Assembly: GCF_030161635.1 (NCBI RefSeq)
Contig: NZ_BSUO01000001.1
Location: forward strand, 2,151,199 to 2,215,198
DNA length: 64,000 nucleotides
From: Mobilicoccus caccae
GTDB lineage: Bacteria; Actinomycetota; Actinomycetes; Actinomycetales; Dermatophilaceae
Direction of reading: 5' to 3'
Numbering within the stretch: the first letter of the stretch is position 1; each line of letters starts with the position of its first letter. Positions 27,667 through 36,916 of this stretch are shown here, piece after piece. The notes under the pieces were generated by a model that searched no databases, was not told the DNA's origin, and saw only the letters and a list, made by a program, of their open reading frames with translations. Both the position numbers and the translations under genes were made by a program.

Positions 27667-28220
27667 CAGTCCTCCTGCTGGTCGTCGGCGACGCGGCCGA
27701 ATTCGACCTGGACCTCGCCGCGGGTGATCCGGTCCAGGGGGTGGGTCTGGGTCTGCGACCCGTCCGCGGGGTCCTCCACCCGGATGCGGACGGCGTCGGA
27801 GCCGGCGGCCAGGACCCGTCCGGTCGCCGAACCACCCTCGGAGAGAACGAGGGTGACGAGGCGTCCGACGTTGCGACGAAAGTGACGCGGCAGGGTGAGC
27901 GGTCGGCTCACCCCCGGCGAGGTGACCTCGAGGGTGTACGGCGCGGAGCCGAGCGAGGCGGAGTCCTCCAGCACGTCGCTGATCGCGCGGGTGGCGTCGG
28001 CCACGGCGTCGAGATCCAGCGGCGGGATCGAGGTCTGGGCCTCGCCCTCGGGAGCGGCGCCCAGCGGTGGCACGTCCCCCAGGTCGCGGTCGACGGCGAT
28101 CCGCACGACGCGGCGCTTTCCGGCCGGGGTGACGGTCACGTCCTCGACGAGGTATCCGAGATCGGCGACGACGGTCGAGATCTCGTCCTCGACACGACGT
28201 GCGACAGGTGAGTCGGCCAT
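27666..28220 (-). CDS. rimP: Ribosome maturation factor RimP
   Basis: A 184-residue factor needed for 30S assembly. [36 protein letters not shown], then [12 protein letters not shown] and [15 protein letters not shown] are the RimP core motifs. The ATG at 28220 follows GAGGAGT. It is first in rimP-nusA-ylxR-infB. An acidic insert around residues 45-60 ([15 protein letters not shown]) is typical of some actinobacteria. In related genomes proS often lies nearby; here they are 19 kb apart. Confidence 0.93.
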   Translation of the reverse strand: MADSPVARRVEDEISTVVADLGYLVEDVTVTPAGKRRVVRIAVDRDLGDVPPLGAAPEGEAQTSIPPLDLDAVADATRAISDVLEDSASLGSAPYTLEVTSPGVSRPLTLPRHFRRNVGRLVTLVLSEGGSATGRVLAAGSDAVRIRVEDPADGSQTQTHPLDRITRGEVQVEFGRVADDQQED

Positions 28221-28371
28221 GCCACTCCTCTCGTGTTCTCGTGTCAGGGGCGGGGTGTCCGCGCAGTCGCCCACTCTAGGCGACCGGCGGCCCTTCGGCC
28301 GACCGCACGGCCGCCACCTGCGGCGTCCGCGTGGCACCACCTGCGATGATCATGGGGTGGGGAGTCCAGGG

Positions 28372-29450
28372 GTGAGCAGACGCACGGTGCTGCTGGCGAC
28401 GATGACGCTGCCGCTGGCCGGATGCGGGATCCGGTTCGAATCCGACGCGCCGCCCTTCCTGCCCGATCCCTCGCCCGACCCCGCCGGGCCCCCGATCTCC
28501 GCCGAACGCGACCGGGTGGCGGCGATCGCGACGGCCCTGGTCACTGTCGATGGGCAGGTCGGTCGCCGGCTCCGTCCCCTGCACGAGGCACAGCTCGCGG
28601 CGCTGGACCGGGCCCTCGCGCGTCTCGACCCGCCCGTGACCCCGGCTCCTGGCGCGACCCCGCCCACGGCCGCGACTTCCCCGCAAACACCCGCCGCGGG
28701 CCGAACGGACCTCGCGCACCTGGCGGACCTCGAGTTCGTCTCGCTCGACGCCCCCGGCCTGGCCGACCTCGACGCCGTGCCGCCGCGTGCGGCGGAGGTC
28801 GTCGTCGCGAGTCACACCCAGCGTGCCGTCGCGCTGCATCTGTTGCGGGCGGCGCGGGTCCGGGGCGGTGACGTGCTCCCGGCGCTGCCGTGGACCGCCG
28901 CCGACGCGACGCTCGCCCTCACCCTCGTCGAGGCCGTGCGGTCGGCGGCCTACGCCCTGGAGATCATGGCCGCCCGACACTCCCCCGAGGCCCTAGCGCC
29001 GGTGCTGGCCGGCATCCGTCTCCTGCGGCAGGTCGAGACCGGCCTCGGGGCGGGAGTCCCCGAGCTGCCGCCCCGCCCCCTGGGATACCCCCTGTCGCGC
29101 CCGGTGACGACCCCCGACCAGGCCGCCGCACTCGCCGACGGCGCCCTGACCCGGCTCGTGACGCTGGTCGTGGCGGCCTCCGTGCCCACCGCGAGCGCGC
29201 TGCGCGAGAACGACGACGACGCGGAGGCCGGCCCCACCCCGGCACCGGACTCGCCGACCCTGCCGCCCGACGCGGAGGCCGCACCCCCGCGACCGGCCCC
29301 GCCGGGGCGATGGGATCGCTGGTCCGGCTCGCGACCCTCGCCGAGACCACCCGCCTCTCCGTGGGTGGTGCGCTGCGCCCGGTGGCCGGACTGCAGGTCC
29401 CCGCCGATCCGTCGGCCGCTCCCCCGCCGAGCCCCACCGCCTCCGGCTGA
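28372..29450 (+). CDS. Ferritin-like (DUF4439) lipoprotein, frame broken once
   Basis: About 359 residues after restoring one base. The start is the GTG at 28372 behind GGGGAG. SRRTVLLATMTLPLAGC is a lipoprotein signal with lipobox LAGC, and its RR pair could make it Tat-dependent. The C-terminal half has the helical DUF4439 ferritin-like pattern (SHTQRAVALHLLRAARVRG, EAVRSAAYALEIMAARH). The frame changes between about 29250 and 29307 in C/G runs, after which AMGSLVRLATLAETTRLSVGGALRPVAG continues to the TGA at 29450. It is followed by a small operon with a copper chaperone and peroxidase, perhaps functionally linked. Confidence 0.7.
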
Positions 29451-29476
29451 GCCGAGCCCGGACGCAGCGGGAGCAG

Positions 29477-29482
29477 TAGGCT
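29477..29482 (+). promoter_or_regulatory. -10 element of the copper/peroxidase operon
   Basis: TAGGCT, seven bases before the GTG at 29490; no ribosome site. Suggests a leaderless operon start. Confidence 0.5.
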
Positions 29483-29489
29483 CCTGGGC

Positions 29490-30152
29490 GTGCACGCAGA
29501 CCGGGGTCGCGGACCCGCCCTCGCGGGGGCGGTCCTGCTCATGTCGGTCTCCGGTCACGTGCTCGGTGGCGGGGCGATGCCCGGCGCGGTCGCGCTGTCG
29601 CTCATCGCCGTTCCCGCCCTGGTGCTCGCCGCGCTGTTCTCGGTGGCGCCGCGCCCGCCGCGGGTCACGACGCTCGCCGCCGTCTTCGCCGCCTTCCAGG
29701 TCCTCGCCCACGTCGTGTTCCACGAGGTGACGGGCGCGGTGTCGATGTCGATGCCGGCCGCCGGTGGGCAGGGCCTCCACGCCGGTGGTCACGGTGGACA
29801 CGGTGGTCACGAGATGGTGCAGGCCGCCCTGGCCCACGCCGCCACCGGCGAGGCGATCCAGGCCCTCCCCGCGGCCCACACTCCCTCGCCGCTCATGATC
29901 ACGACGCACCTGCTGGCCACCGTCGTCCTCGCGTGGATCGCCGGGCCGGCCGCGCAGCAGGTGCGCGGCGTCCTGCGTCGAGTCCTGCTGCCACTGCCCC
30001 GCCTCGACGTCGACGTCGTCCGGCACGCAGCCGACGCCCTCGTCGTCCCCCGGATCTCGCGCGAGGTCGGGGTCACGGTCTCCTCCGCGGTCCTCCGGTC
30101 CGGTTCGCCTCCGCCTGAACCGAATCCGACCATCGAAGGACTCCATTCATGA
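29490..30152 (+). CDS. His/Met-rich integral membrane protein
   Basis: A 220-residue membrane protein with four or five hydrophobic segments that I do not recognise. Between segments three and four lies SMSMPAAGGQGLHAGGHGG, followed at once by more His (HGGHEM), a stretch that could bind copper. It starts at a GTG seven bases after TAGGCT. Its stop overlaps the start of a PCuAC-type copper chaperone (ATGA at 30149). The context suggests metal handling at the membrane, perhaps copper delivery. Confidence 0.65.
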   Translation: MHADRGRGPALAGAVLLMSVSGHVLGGGAMPGAVALSLIAVPALVLAALFSVAPRPPRVTTLAAVFAAFQVLAHVVFHEVTGAVSMSMPAAGGQGLHAGGHGGHGGHEMVQAALAHAATGEAIQALPAAHTPSPLMITTHLLATVVLAWIAGPAAQQVRGVLRRVLLPLPRLDVDVVRHAADALVVPRISREVGVTVSSAVLRSGSPPPEPNPTIEGLHS

Positions 30153-30748
30153 ACCGCACCACCCTGACCTCGGTCCTCGCTGCCCTCCTCGTGACGGCGA
30201 CCGGCTGCAGCGGCGCCACCGACCCGGCCCCGGCCACCACCACACCCGCGTCCACGACGGCGTCGGCGACGACCCCCAGCGGTCCCGTCGCCGTCACCGA
30301 CGCGTGGGTCAAGGCCGTCCCCCAACTCGGCGAGCACCCCATGACCGGGGTCTTCGGGACGATCCAGAACACCACCGGGGCACCGGTGACCATCACCTCC
30401 GTCACCAACTCGGTCTCGCAGACGACGGAGATCCACGAGACCGTGACCACCGGCGGCCGCGCGACCATGCAGCGCATCGACGGCGGCCTCACCCTCGATC
30501 CGGGCGCCGCCCGCGAGCTGCGGCCCGGCGGCGACCACATCATGGTCATGGACCTGACCTCACCCCTGCCGCCGGGGCACAGCGTGACGATCACGCTGAC
30601 CACGAGCGACGGGCAGACGATGTCGTTCGAGGCCGTGGCCAAGACCTTCAGCGGCGGGGACGAGACGTACCACTCCGGTGACGCCCCCGGCGGCGGCACC
30701 CACGGACCGAGCGGTGAGGCCCCGGCGACCGCGCCCGCGACGCCATGA
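30149..30748 (+). CDS. PCu(A)C-type copper chaperone lipoprotein
   Basis: A 199-residue exported protein. The N-terminus MNRTTLTSVLAALLVTATGC has a lipobox (TATGC). The fold is PCuAC/DUF461: AWVKAVPQLGEHPMTGVFG, then IHETV, MQRIDGG and GGDHIMVMDL. These give the spaced His/Met copper ligands (His...Met...His-x-Met). The family delivers copper to cytochrome oxidase or supports copper uptake outside the membrane. Its ends overlap both neighbours by four bases, so it is the middle of a coupled three-gene unit. Confidence 0.85.
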   Translation: MNRTTLTSVLAALLVTATGCSGATDPAPATTTPASTTASATTPSGPVAVTDAWVKAVPQLGEHPMTGVFGTIQNTTGAPVTITSVTNSVSQTTEIHETVTTGGRATMQRIDGGLTLDPGAARELRPGGDHIMVMDLTSPLPPGHSVTITLTTSDGQTMSFEAVAKTFSGGDETYHSGDAPGGGTHGPSGEAPATAPATP

Positions 30749-32049
30749 GCACGGAGTCGACGCGCGCGGAGTCGACGCGCGCGGGCCTGTCGCGGCGTGC
30801 GCTCCTCGGCGGTGGTGCCGTGCTCGCCGGGACGGCTCTGGGTGGTGGCGTCGTCGGTCACGCCGTGGGTTCGGGCGCGGCCCGCCCCGGCGGCGTGGCC
30901 GACGGGTCGGGGATGCCCGGCACCGAGGCCGTGGCCGGACCGGGCGCCGCCGGCAGATCGGGAACGGCGGCGCTGCACGGCACGGCCACCGAGCCGTTCT
31001 GGGGTGAGCACCAGGCCGGGATCGCCACCCCGCATCACGCGCACGGCGTCTTCCTCGGCCTGGACCTCAAGAAGGGCGTGGACCGCGAGCGCGTCGTCAC
31101 GCTCATGCGGCTGCTCACCGACGACGCCGCACGACTGACCTCGGGCCGCGCCCCGCTCGGGGCGGTCGAGGGCGACCTCGCCGCGCTGCCCGCGCGGCTC
31201 ACGGTGACCTTCGGGTTCGGGGCCGGGTTCTTCGACGCGATCGGTGCGCCGCAGGCGTGTCCACCGTTCGTGCGCGAGATGCCCGCCTTCGAGACCGACG
31301 ACCTCGACCCGCGATGGGGGCCCACCGACCTCTTCGTGCAGGTGTGCAGCGAGGACCCCCTGACCGTCACCTACGCGCAGCGTCGCCTGGTACGCGACGC
31401 GGCGGACTTCGCGACTCCGGTGTGGGCCCAGCGGGGATTCCTCCCGGCGCGCGGCACCGAGGCCGACGGCACGACCCCGCGCAACCTCATGGGGATGCGT
31501 GACGGCAGCGCGAACGAGTCCGACCCCGCGCAGGTCGACTCCGTGCTGTGGAACGACGGGGCCGAATTCGCGTGGTTGACGGGCGGCACCCAGGTCGTGC
31601 TGCGGCGCATGCGCATCGACATGGCCACCTGGGACGACTTGTCGATCGAGGCCAAGGAGATCGGCTTCGGCCGACGGGTGGGCGACGGTTCGCCCCTGAC
31701 CGGCACGAAGGAGTCCGACGTCCTCGACCGCACGGCGACGGATTCCGACGGGTTCCCGGTCGTCGCCCCCAACGCCCACGCCGCCCGGGCGCAGGCGCGC
31801 AGCGCGGGCGAACGCATGATCCGCCGGCCGCTCAACTACGCGATCGAGACGCCCGCCGGGCTGGAGGAGGGGCTGTTGTTCTGCGCCTACCAGGCCGATC
31901 TCGGCACGGCGTTCGTCCCGGTGCAGCGGCGGCTGGCCGAGGCCGATGCGCTCAACGCGTGGGCCACGCACATCGGCTCGGCCAGCTACGCCGTGCCGCC
32001 GGGTGCGCGCGAAGGGTCCTACATCGGAGCTACGCTCCTGGAGGCGTGA
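30745..32049 (+). CDS. DyP-type heme peroxidase with Tat signal
   Basis: A 434-residue dye-decolorizing peroxidase. The N-terminal LSRRALLGGGAVLAG is a Tat signal, so it is exported folded with heme. DyP motifs are present: GMRDGSAN (the GxxDG distal Asp) and the proximal heme His in the PNAHAARAQ region. The first residues contain a perfect 15-base tandem repeat (STRAE/STRAG). Family roles include peroxide-dependent oxidation and iron release from heme. It is coupled to the copper chaperone (ATGA). Confidence 0.88.
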   Translation: MSTESTRAESTRAGLSRRALLGGGAVLAGTALGGGVVGHAVGSGAARPGGVADGSGMPGTEAVAGPGAAGRSGTAALHGTATEPFWGEHQAGIATPHHAHGVFLGLDLKKGVDRERVVTLMRLLTDDAARLTSGRAPLGAVEGDLAALPARLTVTFGFGAGFFDAIGAPQACPPFVREMPAFETDDLDPRWGPTDLFVQVCSEDPLTVTYAQRRLVRDAADFATPVWAQRGFLPARGTEADGTTPRNLMGMRDGSANESDPAQVDSVLWNDGAEFAWLTGGTQVVLRRMRIDMATWDDLSIEAKEIGFGRRVGDGSPLTGTKESDVLDRTATDSDGFPVVAPNAHAARAQARSAGERMIRRPLNYAIETPAGLEEGLLFCAYQADLGTAFVPVQRRLAEADALNAWATHIGSASYAVPPGAREGSYIGATLLEA

Positions 32050-32197
32050 GGGCACTGGCACTGGCGCTCGGCAGTCGGTGACGGCGAGGTCGGGGCGGCG
32101 CTTCACGCACGGGAGCGTCCCCCGACCCGGCCATGCCGGATGCCGCCCTCCGCCGGGGCGGCTCCCGGCGTCAGGCGGTCGTGGAAGAGTGGCGCGG

Positions 32198-33109
32198 GTG
32201 AGCGTCGAGATCCCCGAGGAGTTCCGTCGGCTGGTGGCGGGCCGGCCCCCGGAGCCCGACGTCGCCGGGGACGACTGGCTGCGTTCGCTGCCCACCCTCA
32301 TCGGTGACGCCCTGGCCCGGTGGGCGCTCACCCCGGCCGGGACGGCCCGGTTCGGCTACTGCGCCCTGGTGCTCCCGGTCCGGCGTGAGGACGGGAGCGC
32401 CGCGGCGCTGAAGGTCGGCTGGCCGCATCCGGAGTCCAGGCACGAACACCTCGCGCTGCGGGCCTGGGACGGTCACGGGGCGGCGCACCTGCTGGCCGCC
32501 GACCCGGCCACCTCCACGATGCTCCTGGAGTTCCTCGAGCCCGACCGGGATCTCGAGGAGGAGGACATCGAGCAGGCGTGCGTCACGATCGGGACACTGC
32601 TGGCGCGCCTCGACCGGCCGGCCCTCCCGCAGCTCGACCGGCTGTCGGACTGGGCCGGCCTGCATCGTCGCTTCGACTCCCCTGCGGCCGCGGCGATTCC
32701 GCGACGGTTCCTCCAGCAGGCGCGCTCCGGCATCGACGGTCTGCTCGAGGGGGTCGACGTCGACGCCCGGCTCGTGCACACCGATCTGCACTACGAGAAC
32801 GTCCTGGCCGGACCACGCGGGTGGACGGCGATCGACCCCAAACCGATGGCCGCAGAGCCGGCGTTCGGCGTGTGGCCGGCCCTGCACAACCGGTGGGAGG
32901 AGGCGGCGGCGCACCCGGCGTGGGAGGTCCACTGCCGCCTGGGCTGGATCTGCGAGGCGGCGGGCATCGACGAGGACCGCGCCCGCGCCTGGGCGCTGGT
33001 GCGCACGGTCGTCGACGCGATCGACGCGGCGAGTTCAGGGGACGCGGGAAACTCCGACCTGCTCACCGCCCGCATCACCCTGGCCAAGGCCTTGGCCCAA
33101 CGCTTCTGA
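32198..33109 (+). CDS. Aminoglycoside/small-molecule phosphotransferase
   Basis: A 303-residue kinase-fold protein related to streptomycin 6-phosphotransferases. The catalytic motif HTDLHYEN is at 194-201 (Asp196) and the metal-binding DPK at 213-215. The N-lobe LVLPVRREDGSAAALKVGW supplies the ATP Lys. Many relatives in soil actinobacteria do not give resistance, so I call it only a small-molecule kinase. The GTG at 32198 fits the leaderless spacing (AAGAGT seven bases upstream); the GTG at 32189 is an alternative. Confidence 0.8.
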   Translation: MSVEIPEEFRRLVAGRPPEPDVAGDDWLRSLPTLIGDALARWALTPAGTARFGYCALVLPVRREDGSAAALKVGWPHPESRHEHLALRAWDGHGAAHLLAADPATSTMLLEFLEPDRDLEEEDIEQACVTIGTLLARLDRPALPQLDRLSDWAGLHRRFDSPAAAAIPRRFLQQARSGIDGLLEGVDVDARLVHTDLHYENVLAGPRGWTAIDPKPMAAEPAFGVWPALHNRWEEAAAHPAWEVHCRLGWICEAAGIDEDRARAWALVRTVVDAIDAASSGDAGNSDLLTARITLAKALAQRF

Positions 33110-33135
33110 CGCCAACCCGAGCCCAACCCGGAGAT

Positions 33136-33166
33136 CCACCCGAAACCGGATCCCGGCGTTGAAACC
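33136..33166. repeat. Left direct repeat flanking the XRE-ImmA module
   Basis: Matches 35033-35063 at 25 of 31 positions without gaps; the shared core includes AACCGGA, CCC and GCGTTGA. It lies just beyond the 3' end of the peptidase gene. Confidence 0.55.
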
Positions 33167-33179
33167 CGAGGGCATCCGG

Positions 33180-34302
33180 TCAGTGCACCAACCGCAGGCT
33201 TCGCGACGCGGGAGCTACGGCTTCGTTCCCTCCCGTCAGTGCGACCGCGAGCTGACCGAACGTGAACGAATGCAGGTCGGTCTTCGACAATCCGAGTTCT
33301 TCGGCGACGTCGGCGATGGCCCGGCCTTCTCGCCGGAACAGATCGAAGACGGCAGGAAACACACGCGAGAGCTCCCGTTGGATGCCCCCGGTTCACCGGT
33401 GCGAAATCCGCGCTGGGTCAACTGAACACAGTTCTGGCGATATGCCCAATCCGACAGACGGCCCAGTTCGTGCAGGCGACGCGTCATCGCCAAGGCGGAA
33501 ACCCGATAGTGGTCCCGGAGGCGGAGAATCTCCGGCACAGCAGGCTCACGGCCTGAGTGGGAAAGTACGTCCTGCCGCGGCATGAGAAGTGCGGAGGCGA
33601 ACATGTCGGCCTCTCGCTCCAACGCGCGGCTCGTCACTTCTCCTGCGCCAACGTCCACGCGCGAGTGCATCACAAGGTGACCGAGTTCATGCGCCAGATC
33701 GAATCGGGAGCGCGCCCCTGTCTTCGACGTCGCCAGGAAGACGTACGGGACGTCGTCCTGCCAGAGGCTGAACGCGTCAACGGTGTCGGCGTCGGTCGGA
33801 AGGCTGACGATGCGGACACCATGGGCCTCGCCCAGTTGCACGAGGTTGGGCAGCGGACCCTGACCACGTCCCCAGAGAGCCCGCAGCGTGTCGGCAGCCG
33901 ACTCCGGCTCTTGATGGTCGAGGTCCGGCATCGCCACTTCGGGGAGTTTCACCTGCGATGCGAGCACCTCGTACATTTCGATCGCCAACACCGCCGCCGC
34001 CCGGGCGGCGGTGAGTTGACGTGCAGTAGCACGACGACGAGATCGGAAGAAGCCCTGGTGACAGCTGAACGGGGCGCATTCCGGTCTGGTGAAGAAGGCC
34101 CGCGGGACCCCGAGCGCCCCCGCGAGGTCATCGGCACGCGGAATGGGCGCGCCGACGCTTTCGTAGGTGTGCATCACCCGGGGGTCACTCCCAGAGTCGC
34201 AGCCAGCGTGACCTTCGACATGCCCCGCCGCTCGCGGGCGAGGCGAATGCGGGACGGGGTCAGCCGAACGTCAGCGGGAGACGATCTCGAACTCGACGTC
34301 AT
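33180..34302 (-). CDS. XRE helix-turn-helix/ImmA-IrrE metalloprotease fusion, frame broken twice
   Basis: About 374 residues with two restored bases. The N-terminal XRE domain (RIRLARERRGMSKVTLAATLGVTP) joins VMHTYESVGAP across the G5 run 34180-34184. The peptidase domain follows with zinc motif HELGH near residue 205 and ALEREADMFASALLMP. The C-terminus NGELSRVFPAVFDLFRREGR is recovered by adding one base at 33374-33376. The ATG at 34302 lies 32 bases inside the upstream gene. Such fusions act as antitoxin-like repressors or protease-activated regulators in stress, phage and mobile-element control. Confidence 0.78.
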
Positions 34303-34936
34303 CGCCGCCACCAGCGTCTCTCGGGAGTGACAGAGGAGCACCGAAAGTCCGCGGCTCGAGGATGATGCGCTCGGCCCAGTCCTCGACTACGCCCTGGTCG
34401 GAGATCGCCACCGGCAGCGACACCTCTGCGCGCAACTCGTCGGCCTCGCTGCGGTAGTAGAGCAGAAACCAGGTCCGCACGCCTAGCGCTCGCTCACCCG
34501 CCATATCGGCCAGAGCTGCGACCACGACATCCATCATCAGTTGCCCGTTGACGCGCACAGAGCGCGAGGAGGCGTTACCACGGGGCCTTGCCGTCTTGGG
34601 ATCTCCGTCGATCCGGCCGGTTGCCGCATTACCCCGCACCGCCAGCAACCCCTCACGGCCGGTGGGATCGATAGCCCGCGGTGAGTTCCTGACATCACTG
34701 CAGGTCCAGCCACTCTCGGCGAGACGTTGACGCAGCGTGCGCACAGTCTCGAACCAGCGCATCGTGCCCGCTGCTGTCACGGGGCTGAAGTCATCCGCCT
34801 GCCGCGCAGCGACGTCGCCGGCGTCGAGAGCGCTTTCCAGGGCGCCCACGTCGATGCCCAACTCGGTGAGTCGACGACGAGCGTCGGCGCCCGAGTGGAC
34901 GACCGTCTCGTCACCGCGCTGCTCGAAATGGCTCAA
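34271..34936 (-). CDS. Unrecognised protein coupled to the XRE-ImmA gene
   Basis: A 221-residue protein I cannot place in a family. It is soluble, with a charged N-terminal half (GDETVVHSGADARRRLTELG) and a C-terminal region of alternating hydrophobic strands (WFLLYYRSEADELRAEVSLP, VEDWAERIILEPRTFGAP). The start is a TTG at 34936, five bases after GGAGG; no better start is in frame. Its end overlaps the XRE-ImmA gene by 32 bases, so the two are translated together. By analogy with toxin-antitoxin and phage-repressor pairs it could be the toxin or the protease target, but nothing in the sequence proves this. Confidence 0.6.
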   Translation of the reverse strand: MSHFEQRGDETVVHSGADARRRLTELGIDVGALESALDAGDVAARQADDFSPVTAAGTMRWFETVRTLRQRLAESGWTCSDVRNSPRAIDPTGREGLLAVRGNAATGRIDGDPKTARPRGNASSRSVRVNGQLMMDVVVAALADMAGERALGVRTWFLLYYRSEADELRAEVSLPVAISDQGVVEDWAERIILEPRTFGAPLSLPRDAGGGDDVEFEIVSR

Positions 34937-35032
34937 TGTCGCCTCCGGGGTCTCGTGCGTGCCCCCGATAGTCTCACGGAAGTGTCGAAAACCGGAAGAC
35001 GATCGCAGGTGTCCGCGAGGTTCGCCTAGACC

Positions 35033-35063
35033 CCACCTCGAACCGGAGCCCAGCGTTGAGACC
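35033..35063. repeat. Right direct repeat flanking the XRE-ImmA module
   Basis: Partner of 33136-33166 (25 of 31 identical). It lies about 100 bases upstream of the TTG start of the module, within a 210-base intergenic region. Confidence 0.55.
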
Positions 35064-35146
35064 GCCGGAGCCATGACGTCCGGTTTCGACGCCACCCTCA
35101 GATGTGAGGTGGTTGGTGAGAACCCCAGGTGACGACGGTGCGGGAT

Positions 35147-36007
35147 TCAACTGGATGGTGTGCCGGTGTTCCGCCGCTGCGGGAGTCCCTCGCGCAGGCG
35201 GGCCTCGATGCCGTCGAGGTCGCGCAGGGGTGGGGCGTCGTCGTCTCGGTGCAGGCCCAACCGGGCCGCGAGTTCCAGGACCCATGGGCGGCGCAGGCGC
35301 GCGGCCTCCAGGAGGTCGGCACGGTCAAGGACGTCGGCGGGTTCTCCCTGCACCACCTGGCCGCCGACGACCACCGCGCAGTCGTGCGCCCACGCCAAGG
35401 CCAGGTCGACGTCGTGGGTGGCGAGGACGACGGTCGTGCTCTTCTCCTCCAGACGCTTCAGGGCGGCGAAGACTTCGTGGACGCCCACGGGGTCCAGGCC
35501 CGCCGTCGGCTCGTCGAGCAGCAACAGGCACGGCCGCATGGCCACCGCCCCCGCGATCGCGGCCCGCTTGCGTTGGCCGTAGGAGAGCTGATGGACCGGG
35601 CGCTGCGCGAGGTCGGTGATCCCCAGCAGGTCGAGGGCCTCGTCGACGCGCTCGGCGGCCTCCGCCTCCGACAGCCCGAGGTTGAGAGGCCCGAAGCTGA
35701 CGTCGCGGCGCACGTCGGCCGAGAACAACTGGTCGTCGGGGTCCTGCAGCACGAGTTGCACGTTCTGCCGGTGATGACGCAGGCCGGCGCGGTCGTAGGC
35801 GACGGCGCTCCCGTCGAGCAGCACCCGGCCCGCACTCGGCCGCAGCCCGCCGGCCAGACACCGCAGGAGCGTCGTCTTGCCCGAGCCGTTGGCGCCGAGC
35901 AGCGCCATCCGCGTTCCACCGGCGATGACCAGGTCGGCGCCGTGTAGCACGGAGACGCCGTCGTAGGCGAACGACAGGCCCTCGGCCCGCAGCGACTGGT
36001 GGCTCAT
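35147..36007 (-). CDS. cbiO: Cobalt ECF transporter ATP-binding protein
   Basis: A 286-residue ATPase of the energy-coupling-factor cobalt importer. P-loop GANGSGKT, the Q-loop stretch [23 protein letters not shown] (typical of CbiO/EcfA), signature LSYGQRKR, and Walker [14 protein letters not shown]. The ATG at 36007 follows GGGGAG and overlaps the CbiQ stop (ATGA). Last gene of cbiMNQO. Confidence 0.92.
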   Translation of the reverse strand: MSHQSLRAEGLSFAYDGVSVLHGADLVIAGGTRMALLGANGSGKTTLLRCLAGGLRPSAGRVLLDGSAVAYDRAGLRHHRQNVQLVLQDPDDQLFSADVRRDVSFGPLNLGLSEAEAAERVDEALDLLGITDLAQRPVHQLSYGQRKRAAIAGAVAMRPCLLLLDEPTAGLDPVGVHEVFAALKRLEEKSTTVVLATHDVDLALAWAHDCAVVVGGQVVQGEPADVLDRADLLEAARLRRPWVLELAARLGLHRDDDAPPLRDLDGIEARLREGLPQRRNTGTPSS

Positions 36008-36774
36008 GACACTCCCCTCAGCAGGGCCGGAACCGCGGCGCTCCCCGCGACCACCGCGACCGTCAGAATCGAGGCCGCCACGAACCGGGCAGAACCGTGG
36101 CGGGGCGGATCGAGGGTGGGCAGCGCATCGGTGTAGCCCCGCCCGGCCAGGCCCTCCTCCAGGCGCCGGGCACGGGTCCACGACCGCACGAGTACGGCCG
36201 CGACCAGGGCCGACAGGGATCGGTAGGCCGCCGCGCGGGAGGCGAATCCCAGCCGGGAGCTCTGCGCCTCACGGATCGCCCGCGCCGACTCCAGCAGGAC
36301 GAACACGAGCCGATAGACCAGGCTCGCCACCTCGATCAGCGGGTCGGGGATGCGGGCCCGGCGAAGCGCGGCGAACAGGTCCACCATCGGTGTGGTCGTC
36401 GCGAGGAGGAACACCGCGAGCGCGCCCGCGGTCCCCCGCACGAGCAGCGTCCCGGCCGTCGGCAGCATCTGCGGGGCGAGCCCCACGCGCGGTCCGCCGT
36501 CCCAGGACACCGTGACGAGGATCGTCACCGCGCCGACGACGACGAAGACCAGGGGCGCCGCCAGGCAGCGGGCGAGCAGTCGCGCCCGCACCCGCGCCGG
36601 CCCGAGGATGATCGCCGCGGCCACCAGCCCGGCGAGGACTCCCGCCGGCCACGCGGGCAATGTGACCACGCAGGCGAGCAGCCCGAGCGAGAGCACCGCC
36701 TTGTCGAGGACCCGCCGTGTGCGCCACGGGCTGGACCACGCGGCGTCGTCGAGGGCCAGGCCCCGCGCGCTCAC
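36004..36774 (-). CDS. cbiQ: Cobalt ECF transporter transmembrane protein
   Basis: A 256-residue membrane coupling protein with about five hydrophobic segments. The two Ala-Arg-Gly-type coupling motifs appear as [19 protein letters not shown] and [18 protein letters not shown], which contact CbiO. It starts at a GTG (36774) and overlaps cbiO. It is separated from cbiN by 142 bases containing a perfect 15-base hairpin, unusual inside this operon. Confidence 0.9.
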   Translation of the reverse strand: MSARGLALDDAAWSSPWRTRRVLDKAVLSLGLLACVVTLPAWPAGVLAGLVAAAIILGPARVRARLLARCLAAPLVFVVVGAVTILVTVSWDGGPRVGLAPQMLPTAGTLLVRGTAGALAVFLLATTTPMVDLFAALRRARIPDPLIEVASLVYRLVFVLLESARAIREAQSSRLGFASRAAAYRSLSALVAAVLVRSWTRARRLEEGLAGRGYTDALPTLDPPRHGSARFVAASILTVAVVAGSAAVPALLRGVS

Positions 36775-36797
36775 GCCGACCTGCGAAGAGAGCAGCG

Positions 36798-36832
36798 GGC
36801 CCCTTCCTCACGGGTCACGTGAGGAAGGGGCC
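36798..36832 (-). terminator. 15-bp hairpin between cbiN and cbiQ
   Basis: Perfect arms 36798-36812 and 36818-36832 (CGTGAGGAAGGGGCC) with a 5-base loop. Lying inside the cbiMNQO unit, it could reduce transcription of cbiQO or protect mRNA ends. Confidence 0.6.
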
Positions 36833-36916
36833 GGAAGCGGTCACTGTCGTGAGCGTACCGACCAGCGAGGACACGGCGCACCCGAACGGTCGACATCACG
36901 TGCGCGAGAGGAGGGT

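Noticed and set aside
32198-33109. Confirmed streptomycin-resistance gene
   Set aside because: The kinase motifs are present, but many chromosomal relatives in actinobacteria do not confer resistance; the substrate cannot be read from sequence.
33180-34302. The XRE-ImmA gene as a degraded pseudogene, or as using programmed frameshifting
   Set aside because: Both breaks are one-base losses at G/C runs like those in essential infB, and the restored protein keeps all motifs. No slippery site with a downstream structure is evident.
33136-35063. Complete mobile element (integrase, transposase or tRNA attachment site) around the XRE-ImmA module
   Set aside because: No recombinase and no tRNA is present; only imperfect direct repeats are visible, so I report the repeats without claiming an element.
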